This document shows, one piece after another, positions 7,347 to 14,930 of a stretch of DNA of 64,000 nt. The stretch spans positions 1-64,000 of the forward strand of contig NZ_JALJEJ010000013.1 in NCBI RefSeq assembly GCF_022953055.1, given 5' to 3'. Positions within the stretch are counted from its first letter, which is position 1; the number at the start of each line of letters is the position of its first letter. A program made the translations under genes and the position numbers. The notes under the pieces were generated by a model. The model did not search any database, had not been told where the DNA came from, and saw only the letters and a list, made by a program, of their open reading frames with translations. The DNA comes from Mucilaginibacter straminoryzae. GTDB taxonomy: Bacteria; Bacteroidota; Bacteroidia; Sphingobacteriales; Sphingobacteriaceae.

Positions 7347-9932
7347 ATGACTTTTTTTACGCGATCTGCTCTTGTTAGGCTTTTAGCCGTGAGTCCTGTT
7401 TTGCTTTCTCCCAAAGTATTGATGGCTCAGGGTAAGGCAGATAGCATCAAGGTAGCCATAGAACCAGATTATGATAAGGTTAGCGGCGCACACCGTATTT
7501 TCTTTGGCGAAAATTATCGAGATATATGGGCCACGCCCGTAAAAATGCGCGTCTTTCATCTCAATCAAGAGCGTGGCGGTTTGCAAATAGAAGAACGTGG
7601 GGGCGGTATGCAAACAAAATCGTTGAGGTTAAAAGATCCATCCGGGCATGAATGGGTTTTACGTACGATACAAAAGTACCCGGAAAAGATCCTGCCGGAA
7701 GACCTGCGTAAAACCTGGGTGAAGGATGTAGTTCAGGATCAGATCTCAGCTGCACATCCGTATTCATTCCTTGTGGTGCCGCCACTGGCGCAGGCGCTTA
7801 ACATTCCGCATGCCCACCCAGAGATTGTTTATATTCCGGATGATCCGGCCTTAGGGAAATACCAAAAGGATTTTGCCAACCAGGTCTTTTTATTTGAAGA
7901 ACGCGAACCGCTGGATGTTGACAAAACAGATAATAGCGACAAGACCCAAAAGAAACTTAAAAGCGATAACGATAACGAAGTAGACCAAAAGACGGTTTTA
8001 CGTGCTCGTCTGCTGGATTTTATTTTAGGCGACTGGGATCGTCATAACGACCAGTGGCGTTGGGAGCGTGTTGATAAAGAGCATGGCGAAGGTATCTTAT
8101 ACAAGCCCGTACCGCGCGACCGTGACCAGGTTTTCTATAGTACATCCGGCGTGTTACCGTGGTTTGTATCGCGGCATTTATTCCTGGCTAAGCTGCAGCA
8201 CTATGGTAACCGTATCCGTTCTGTAAACCGCTGGAACCTGAACGCACGTAATTTCGACCGTATTTTCCTGACAGATCTGAGTGAAAAGGACTGGCGGGAA
8301 GAAATTGCCTATGTGCAGCAAACGCTGTCGGACCAGCTTTTGCGGGATGCGTTGAAAAAGATGCCGCCCGAGATTTATAAGCAGGGGGGAGATGAGCTGC
8401 TAAGCAAGCTGATCGCCCGGCGCAATAACCTGACAGAGCAAGCAATTAGATACTATCGTTTTATTTCTAAGGTGGTTACGATCACCGGTAGCGATAAGCA
8501 GGAACAGATCAACGTTGAACGCACCGACGATGGCAAAGCGAAAGTGACCGTTTACAAAATTAAGAAGGACGGAACAGAGGGGCATGAAATGTATAAGCGC
8601 ACTTTCGACCCGGATGTAACCAAGGAAGTGAGGCTTTTTGGTTTTGGCGGTAAAGATGTATTTCACATCTCGGGTGGTGAAATTCCGCTGAGAGTGCGCA
8701 TGATTGGTGGGGAAGGAGATGATCAGTTTGTTGTCGATAGTAATGTGGACAGCAGGCACCGGATCATGATATACGATGACGCGAAGGAAGCCAATCAATT
8801 GCCATCTAGATCAGCTGCGCGGATAAAGACCAGCACGGATACCATTGTCAATAAAGGTCCGGAAGAGTTTAAATATGATTTCCTGCAGCCGCTTTTCCTG
8901 GCAAATATCAGCAGGGATTATGGTTTTGAGCTCATCGGCGATTTTATCTATCAAAAACAAGGCTTCCGGAAAGACCCATATAAGTTCAGGCAAAGTTTGC
9001 TGGTGAACTATGGCTTCGGTACCAATTCACTATTGCTGAATTATCGGGGCGAGTTCCGTCATAGCCTGGGTAAAAGCGACCTGTTAGTGAATGTGCTTTC
9101 TAAGGGTCCTAACTACGTGAGCAATTTCTTTGGTACGGGTAACAACTCGGTTTTCGTTAGAGAAGGTAAAAGGCCTATTGCCTATTACCGTAATGTTTAT
9201 AATTACATTGATGCTGACGTTCAGGCCAGGTACAGCGCCAACAGGTGGACAGTTAACGGTGGGTTGCGTGCCCAATATTACAATGGTGATGCCGACGGCA
9301 ATCAAAACAAATATCTGAAGGTTTATGACCAGCAGCATCCTGCCGAACAGGTGTTCAGTACGCAGGTTTTTGCCGGCTTAGTTGGTGGCTTCAGTTACGA
9401 TAGCCGCAATAACGAAAGCTTATTACCGTATAAAGGTGTTTACTGGAAGAACAGTTTAACCGGTATGCATGGCTTAAATCAAGGGAACAAAACCTACGGG
9501 CAGTGGCTGTCTGAGTTTAGCTTTTATGTTTCCCCAACGCGCGATTCTGCCTTTGTAATTGCAGACCGTACCGGTGCGGGGTATACCGTTGGTAATGCCA
9601 CTTACTACCAGCAACTGAAGCTGGGCGGAAGCCAGAACCTGAGAGGGTATTATAACTATCGTTTTACCGGAAAAGGGATGGTGTTTAATAACCTTGAAGT
9701 GCGCTTAAAACTGCTTGATTTTGAAAGCTACCTGGTAGGAGGTACGCTGGGCGTTATCGGTTTTAACGATATAGGCAGGGTATGGTCGCAGAATGAGCAA
9801 TCCGATACCTGGCACGATGGCTATGGCGGTGGTTTGTATTTTCTTCCGGCCAAGTTAATACTGATCCAGGGCGTAGTAGGTTTTTCAAAAGAAGGCGCAT
9901 ATCCATACATATCAGCAGGTTTCAGGTTTTAG
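7347..9932 (+). CDS. Kinase-like N-region fused to an Omp85-type outer-membrane barrel
   Basis: This 861-aa protein has a signal peptide (about 1-28). Residues 80-265 look like a degenerate small-kinase fold of the HipA/FAM20/CotH kind: a Gly-rich turn (GGGMQTK, 85-91), a beta-strand Lys (VLRTIQK, K110), DWDRHNDQW (230-237, resembling the DRHxxN catalytic loop) and PRDRDQVF (256-263, a possible metal-binding Asp). Residues 431-463 carry two RTX-like Gly/Asp turns (FGGKDVF and GGEGDDQF). From about 515 the sequence is strand-rich, with an Omp85 loop-6-like LRGY (LGGSQNLRGYYNYRF) and a C-terminal Phe (SAGFRF). Larger Bacteroidota relatives carry an extra metallophosphoesterase domain, absent here. 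The kinase reading is inference from motifs; the barrel is well supported. The role is unknown. The HD-PycTM gene follows 32 bases later. Confidence 0.75.
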   Translation: MTFFTRSALVRLLAVSPVLLSPKVLMAQGKADSIKVAIEPDYDKVSGAHRIFFGENYRDIWATPVKMRVFHLNQERGGLQIEERGGGMQTKSLRLKDPSGHEWVLRTIQKYPEKILPEDLRKTWVKDVVQDQISAAHPYSFLVVPPLAQALNIPHAHPEIVYIPDDPALGKYQKDFANQVFLFEEREPLDVDKTDNSDKTQKKLKSDNDNEVDQKTVLRARLLDFILGDWDRHNDQWRWERVDKEHGEGILYKPVPRDRDQVFYSTSGVLPWFVSRHLFLAKLQHYGNRIRSVNRWNLNARNFDRIFLTDLSEKDWREEIAYVQQTLSDQLLRDALKKMPPEIYKQGGDELLSKLIARRNNLTEQAIRYYRFISKVVTITGSDKQEQINVERTDDGKAKVTVYKIKKDGTEGHEMYKRTFDPDVTKEVRLFGFGGKDVFHISGGEIPLRVRMIGGEGDDQFVVDSNVDSRHRIMIYDDAKEANQLPSRSAARIKTSTDTIVNKGPEEFKYDFLQPLFLANISRDYGFELIGDFIYQKQGFRKDPYKFRQSLLVNYGFGTNSLLLNYRGEFRHSLGKSDLLVNVLSKGPNYVSNFFGTGNNSVFVREGKRPIAYYRNVYNYIDADVQARYSANRWTVNGGLRAQYYNGDADGNQNKYLKVYDQQHPAEQVFSTQVFAGLVGGFSYDSRNNESLLPYKGVYWKNSLTGMHGLNQGNKTYGQWLSEFSFYVSPTRDSAFVIADRTGAGYTVGNATYYQQLKLGGSQNLRGYYNYRFTGKGMVFNNLEVRLKLLDFESYLVGGTLGVIGFNDIGRVWSQNEQSDTWHDGYGGGLYFLPAKLILIQGVVGFSKEGAYPYISAGFRF

Positions 9933-9964
9933 CAGAAGAGGTTACTATTTAAAAGAGAGAACAG

Positions 9965-11221
9965 ATGAACGATCAGCAATTATTAGAGCTTGTTGAAGAA
10001 TATGTGAAGCGTTTTTTTCAGACACATCACGATGATAGATTAGTATATCATAACTTTAAGCATACCGAGCAGGTGGTAAAACATGCCACCGCCATAGCCA
10101 ATCATTACCAGCTGAACGATCACGATTTTTTCATCTTGCTGGCGGCTGCATGGTTCCATGATACCGGTTATTTTATTACCCTGGAAGATCACGAAACAGC
10201 GGGAGCTAACCTGGCGGAATCTTTTTTGAAAGAGCAAAACCTGCCTGAAGAAGATATCGTTCTGGTAAAAAGTGCGATTTTCTCAACCCGGATGCCGCAA
10301 AACCCATCTACGCTTTTAGAAAAGATCTTGTGCGATGCAGACCTTTACCATTTAGGTACGGACGCTTTTGAAGAAAAGAATAAGTTAATGCGGAAGGAGT
10401 TTAACGATATCCACCACCTGGATAACAACAAACTGCAATGGAACAAACATTCAGTAGAATTCCTGAAATCGCACCAATACCATACAGACTATTGCCAGTT
10501 ATTACTGAACCAGGGCAAACAAAAAAACCTGGAAGAACTGGAGGCACGGGTTGAAAAATGGCAAAAGGAAGAAGACGAAAAGATAGCCTCCGAACAAAAG
10601 AAATCACAAGAAGAATCAAAGAAATTGCAAGAAAAACAAATACTGCCCGAAGTAAAGGATTCGGACAAACCTAAAAAGAAAAAAGAACGCCCCGAACGCG
10701 GTGTGGAAACCATGTTCAGGATCAGTTCTACCAACCACCAACGCTTGAGCGATATGGCTGATAACAAGGCCCATATCCTGATTACTGTTAACTCGATTAT
10801 ACTATCGGCGATTATCAGCTTGTTGTTACGGAGGTTGAGCGAGTATGAGAACCTGATCATTCCTACGGCGATTATCCTGATCGTTAGCCTGCTGGCTATG
10901 ATCTTCGCTATTCTTGCCACGCGGCCGTCGCTGCCACCGGGCACCTTTACCCGAAACGATATCGACGAAAAGAAAGTGAACCTTTTGTTCTTTGGTAATT
11001 TTTACCGCATGCCGCTCGATGAGTACGCCTACGGGATGTCGCGCATGATGGAAGACCGTGATTTTCTGTACGGAAGCCTTACCCGCGACCTTTATTCGCA
11101 AGGGATTGTATTGGGTAAAAAGTACCGCTTATTGCGCGTGGCGTACAATATCTTCATGTTTGGTCTTATAGTTGCTGTACTGGCATTTATAATCGCCGCT
11201 GCATTTTTTGGCGAAAAATAA
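9965..11221 (+). CDS. HD-domain protein fused to a Pycsar-type transmembrane effector domain
   Basis: This is a 418-aa membrane protein. The N-terminal half (about 20-190) is an HD phosphohydrolase with the full ligand set H33, H65-D66 (AAAWFHDTGYF) and D124 (ILCDADLYHL). Residues about 190-245 are a charged, probably coiled-coil linker. The C-terminal part has the signature ADNKAHILITVNSIILS (265-281) and three predicted helices (about 270-290, 299-318, 393-414), matching the PycTM effector family of Pycsar antiphage systems. No cyclase gene is near. The stop is 11 bases before polyphosphate kinase, so the two are surely co-transcribed. The HD domain could hydrolyse a nucleotide or polyphosphate-related signal. 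Whether this is a defence effector or a housekeeping regulator is open; family assignment is firm, function is not. Confidence 0.8.
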   Translation: MNDQQLLELVEEYVKRFFQTHHDDRLVYHNFKHTEQVVKHATAIANHYQLNDHDFFILLAAAWFHDTGYFITLEDHETAGANLAESFLKEQNLPEEDIVLVKSAIFSTRMPQNPSTLLEKILCDADLYHLGTDAFEEKNKLMRKEFNDIHHLDNNKLQWNKHSVEFLKSHQYHTDYCQLLLNQGKQKNLEELEARVEKWQKEEDEKIASEQKKSQEESKKLQEKQILPEVKDSDKPKKKKERPERGVETMFRISSTNHQRLSDMADNKAHILITVNSIILSAIISLLLRRLSEYENLIIPTAIILIVSLLAMIFAILATRPSLPPGTFTRNDIDEKKVNLLFFGNFYRMPLDEYAYGMSRMMEDRDFLYGSLTRDLYSQGIVLGKKYRLLRVAYNIFMFGLIVAVLAFIIAAAFFGEK

Positions 11222-11232
11222 TTGCCGATCCT

Positions 11233-13269
11233 ATGGAACAACTGCCTTTTTTTGACCGCGACCTCAGCTGGTTAGCGTTTAACAAACGTGTGCTTGAAGA
11301 AGCTGCTAACCCAAACGTACCGGTATTAGAACGGATTAAATTCCTGGGCATCTACTCGTCCAATCTCGATGAGTTTTACCGCGTGCGTATGCCGGTAATG
11401 AAGGCGCTGCAGAAGATCAGCAAAAAGAGCAGTAATGATTTTAATTACGAAGAGCATTCTGCAATTGTTCACCAGGCTACGGGCATTATACAGGAGCAAC
11501 AGAACAGGTTTGGCAGCATACTCAGGGAGCAGATTATCCCGGAGCTGAAGCAACAGCAGATCAACCTGCTGTATCGTGAAGAGTTACCTGTACACGTGGC
11601 CGACCCTTTAACCCAATACTTTCTTTCTGAAGTTCTGGCGTTTCTGCACCCGGTTCTTTTTAATGATGATACCAGCTTTTTCCCCGAGAATAATAAGCTG
11701 TATTTTATAGTACAGCTATCCGACGTGGAAGGGAAAGAGCAATTACAACTGCTTAACATCCCGTCTGAAGATCTACCGCGTTTCTACCCGATAACGGTTG
11801 AAGATGAGCAATACATTTGCTTTTTAGATGACATTATCCGCTATAATCTGGATAAACTGTTCCGTGGCTTTAACATCGTTAACTGTTTCAGTTTTAAAGT
11901 TACCCGCGATGCGGAATTGGATTTAAAGGATGAGTATTCGGGCGATTTGTCTGAACAAATAGAGCAACAACTTGGAAAGCGCGATTCTGGTTTTGCTACA
12001 CGCTTTCTATATGAACAAGGGATGCCGCTACGGATATTGGAGAAGTTAAAGGTGCTACTGAACCTGCAAACGGCTAATGCAGTAGAAGGTGGGCGTTACC
12101 ATAACCTGAAAGACCTGTCTGCGTTCCCGCTCAAAAATGCAGTATTGTCCTATCAGCCCTGGCCGGCGCGAAATGTAACAGAGCAAAGCGATGTCAGTTT
12201 GCAGGAGTTGATCCTTAAAGGGGATATCATCGTTCATCCGCCGTATCAATCCTACCATACCATACTGCGTTATTTTAATGAAGCTGCGGCAGACCCGGAC
12301 GTGGAAGAAATCTACGTAACGCTGTACCGTGTAGCCAGCGATTCCAGGATCGTCAATGCCCTGATGACTGCCGCCCGTAACGGTAAACAGGTACAGGTAG
12401 TGGTAGAACTAAAGGCACGCTTCGACGAAGCCAACAACCTGAAGTGGGCCAAGAAAATGAAAGAAGCCGGGGTAAAGATCATTTATAGTATCACGGCGCT
12501 TAAAGTGCATGCGAAGGTTGCCCTGGTAAAATCCGGGAAAAACAAGCGGACGGTGTACACCGGCTTGCTGGCGACAGGCAATTTGAACGAAGGTACGGCG
12601 CGTTTCTATACCGATCATATCCTGCTTACCGCTAATCATCAGTTGTTGCGAGAGGCTGAATTGTTGTTTATCTTTTTAGCGCGAAGAGAAAAAGTATCCT
12701 CGCCGGATCTGATCAATTTTAAACATTTACTGGTGGCCCAGTTTAACCTGCAGCAGCGTTTTCTGCAATTGATAGATCGGGAAATCGAAAACGCAAAACA
12801 AGGTCTGCCCGCAGCTATCCAGATAAAGCTGAACAACCTGGAAGAGAAGGTATTGATTAGTAAATTATACGAGGCCTCGCAAGCCGGGGTAAAGATTAGT
12901 CTGATCGTCCGTTCTATTTGCTGCCTGGTGCCGGGTGTTAAGGGGATAAGCGAGAACATTACCATCCTTCGCATTGTGGACCGCTATCTGGAACACGGAC
13001 GGATTTTTATCTTCAATAACAACGGCAACCCGGAAGTTTTTATGGGTTCCGCCGACTGGATGAACCGGAATATTTATCACCGCATTGAGGTTTGTTTCCC
13101 TGTTTATGACGAGCAAATTAAAGCCGAGATGATAACGCTTTTCGAGCTGCAATGGAAAGATAATGTGCAGGCGGTAGAGATCGATCAGTACATGAACAAC
13201 TTGCCGGTAAAATCCTCTGGCGTACCGCATAGCGCTCAAAAAGCGATTTATGACTACCTGAAGGGGTAG
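11233..13269 (+). CDS. ppk1: Polyphosphate kinase 1
   Basis: This 678-aa enzyme reversibly polymerises the gamma-phosphate of ATP into inorganic polyphosphate and is usually membrane associated. The length is typical. The N-domain starts FFDRDLSWLAFNKRVLEEA. The family landmarks SNLDEFYRVR, FDEANNLKWAKKMKEAG and LKVHAKVALV are present, with the autophosphorylated His at residue 426 and the second catalytic His at 616 (NIYHRIEV). It is the second gene after the HD-PycTM protein, with an 11-base gap and no promoter between, so their levels should be linked. The gene ends 6 bases before the convergent stop of the J-like gene, with no terminator visible in the gap. Confidence 0.95.
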   Translation: MEQLPFFDRDLSWLAFNKRVLEEAANPNVPVLERIKFLGIYSSNLDEFYRVRMPVMKALQKISKKSSNDFNYEEHSAIVHQATGIIQEQQNRFGSILREQIIPELKQQQINLLYREELPVHVADPLTQYFLSEVLAFLHPVLFNDDTSFFPENNKLYFIVQLSDVEGKEQLQLLNIPSEDLPRFYPITVEDEQYICFLDDIIRYNLDKLFRGFNIVNCFSFKVTRDAELDLKDEYSGDLSEQIEQQLGKRDSGFATRFLYEQGMPLRILEKLKVLLNLQTANAVEGGRYHNLKDLSAFPLKNAVLSYQPWPARNVTEQSDVSLQELILKGDIIVHPPYQSYHTILRYFNEAAADPDVEEIYVTLYRVASDSRIVNALMTAARNGKQVQVVVELKARFDEANNLKWAKKMKEAGVKIIYSITALKVHAKVALVKSGKNKRTVYTGLLATGNLNEGTARFYTDHILLTANHQLLREAELLFIFLARREKVSSPDLINFKHLLVAQFNLQQRFLQLIDREIENAKQGLPAAIQIKLNNLEEKVLISKLYEASQAGVKISLIVRSICCLVPGVKGISENITILRIVDRYLEHGRIFIFNNNGNPEVFMGSADWMNRNIYHRIEVCFPVYDEQIKAEMITLFELQWKDNVQAVEIDQYMNNLPVKSSGVPHSAQKAIYDYLKG

Positions 13270-13275
13270 AGCATA

Positions 13276-14097
13276 CTACAAGCCGTTAAGTGTCCATCTG
13301 GGTACGTAACCGGTGTAATTATTGAACGCTATTTTGCAGAAATTCTGCCCTTCTTCCAATACGCTCACCTTCGCGTTTTTAGGTAACACTGTTACTACTG
13401 CCGACATGTAATCTGCCTGTTGATGCAGGTAAACTGTTCCTGTTAAATTGGGTTTCAAGAATGTGGTATAAGTAGAAGTCGGCAATGGCTCGACACGTTT
13501 TACCAATCTTAAAGGAGCATCGGTTTTAGCCGTAGGCTTTTCAACCGTGGCTGGTACAGTGGCTGCTTTAGCAGTGGGTACTTGCGCGGGCTCGGCGGGA
13601 GGTTGTTCGGTTTTAACCTCATCGGCTGTTTCCGGTGTTGGCTTTGTCGATTTTCTTTCAGCCGAAGCTATATCCAAAGCTTTCCTGTGTTTACGTTTAT
13701 GTGGTTTGTTGTGCTTTACCACGGGTTCAACTTTGGCAATTACGGGCGGTGTTTGTACAGGTGCGGGCTTTCGCAGAACCTTGTATACATACGCGCCGAA
13801 TATAGCGGTAATAGCAACTAAGGCTAAAGTAACAGCTACGTTGATCGTACGCGTTTTGAACAGCGCGATGCGGCGCTGCTGACTGCGTTTTAAAGCCCGG
13901 TCGTACCGCCTGCGTCTGATGGGATCGCTCAGGATTTCGTATGCTTCGTTCAGCTCTTTCAGGTGCCGGTCAAGAATGTAGTCATACTGATCGGTTTCTG
14001 GTTTAAACCGATTAGAAAGCGTCACGTGCGCATCTTTGATTTGCGAAGGGGTTGCATTTCCCGGAATTCCCAAAATATAGTACAGATCCTTCATCAT
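13276..14097 (-). CDS. Membrane protein with HPD-less J-like domain and C-terminal SH3 domain
   Basis: This 272-aa protein starts at ATG 14097; a TTG five codons upstream is less likely. Residues 1-65 read as a J-domain (DLYYILGIPGNATPSQIK, LNEAYEILSDPIRRRRYD), but the Hsp70-stimulating HPD is KPE at 32-34, so it should not activate DnaK in the usual way. One predicted helix (about 78-100) crosses the membrane. A Pro/Ala/Lys-rich linker (about 105-195) leads to a bacterial SH3 domain (about 205-272, GTVYLHQQADYMSAVV and TGYVPRWTL), which in relatives binds peptidoglycan or peptides. The topology would put the J-like part in the cytoplasm and SH3 in the periplasm. It faces ppk1 convergently. 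A scaffolding or envelope-sensing role is possible; nothing here proves it. Confidence 0.7.
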   Translation of the reverse strand: MMKDLYYILGIPGNATPSQIKDAHVTLSNRFKPETDQYDYILDRHLKELNEAYEILSDPIRRRRYDRALKRSQQRRIALFKTRTINVAVTLALVAITAIFGAYVYKVLRKPAPVQTPPVIAKVEPVVKHNKPHKRKHRKALDIASAERKSTKPTPETADEVKTEQPPAEPAQVPTAKAATVPATVEKPTAKTDAPLRLVKRVEPLPTSTYTTFLKPNLTGTVYLHQQADYMSAVVTVLPKNAKVSVLEEGQNFCKIAFNNYTGYVPRWTLNGL

Positions 14098-14306
14098 CGT
14101 TATAGAAACCAAGCTTTAATTTGAGCATTTTTTTCACGAGAAGTTTAATTCTAAAGAGAAATTTTTAGGCGAAGATTTATGGATTTTTCTGTCACGGATT
14201 TTACGGGTGCGGCTTCTTCACTGTTTATCGTAAATAACGCAAATTTTACACTCGGTATACCATAAAGGCCTTTTTGAAGTTATATGTTTACAACACAAAC
14301 TTTGTT

Positions 14307-14837
14307 ATGAAATCTAAAATTCTTTTAATTCCAATTTTTCTTGCAGTATTTGCAATCACTAATGAATCTTGTAAGTCTAAAAAGGCAGTAGTAAAACCGC
14401 AGCCAGAACCGGTGGAGGCTCCGAAAACAGAAGCTCCGAAAGAAACTAAAGCAGAGCCTGCGCATGAAGATACCACTCCTGCACCAGAGCCTGCAAAACC
14501 AGATTATAACTTCAAGAATATACAGTTTGAATTTAACTCAGGTGTGTTGAAAACAGATTCTTACCCATTGTTAGATAAAGCTGCTGCTGAAATGAAGAAA
14601 GACCAGTCTGTGAAGTTTTTATTAGGCGGCCACTCTTCAGCAGAAGGTACTGCTGAGCACAATATGCAGCTTTCTATAGAACGTGCGAACGCCGTGAAAG
14701 CTTATTTGGTTAATGCTGGTGTAAATGCAGATAACCTGATCACCAAAGGTTACGGTGAAAGCAAACCGTTGGTATCTAATGCTACCGAGGAAGGCCGCGA
14801 ACAAAACCGTCGGGTAGAGATCAAGTTAGATAACTAA
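14307..14837 (+). CDS. OmpA-family peptidoglycan-binding lipoprotein
   Basis: This is a 176-aa protein. ATG 14307 is chosen because it begins the signal KSKILLIPIFLAVFAITNESC, with a relaxed Bacteroidota-type lipobox (Cys about residue 22); the TTG 11 codons upstream would spoil it. A Lys/Pro/Glu-rich linker (about 25-65) precedes an OmpA C-terminal domain (about 70-176) with IQFEFNSGVLK, GGHSSAEGT, LSIERANAVKAYL and EEGREQNRRVEI, which carry the usual Asp/Arg-type peptidoglycan (diaminopimelate) contacts. It is Pal-like, anchoring outer membrane to the cell wall. It is a single gene followed by a strong terminator. Confidence 0.88.
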   Translation: MKSKILLIPIFLAVFAITNESCKSKKAVVKPQPEPVEAPKTEAPKETKAEPAHEDTTPAPEPAKPDYNFKNIQFEFNSGVLKTDSYPLLDKAAAEMKKDQSVKFLLGGHSSAEGTAEHNMQLSIERANAVKAYLVNAGVNADNLITKGYGESKPLVSNATEEGREQNRRVEIKLDN

Positions 14838-14860
14838 TCATCCACAGCTCATTTAAAAAA

Positions 14861-14893
14861 CAATGCCCGCCTAAAGCGGGCATTGCTGTTTTT
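14861..14893. terminator. Probably bidirectional terminator between the OmpA and M1 peptidase genes
   Basis: The hairpin CAATGCCCGC-CTAAA-GCGGGCATTG is followed by T-rich sequence on the plus strand and, read from the other side, by the A-run at 14854-14860. It separates convergent genes. Confidence 0.8.
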
Positions 14894-14930
14894 AGAAGTC
14901 ACGTTACGTCCAAAGAGGTTTCCCTCGAAA

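Noticed and set aside
12865..13239. 124-aa minus-strand frame inside ppk1
   Set aside because: It is antisense to the catalytic C-terminal part of ppk1 and shows no independent support.
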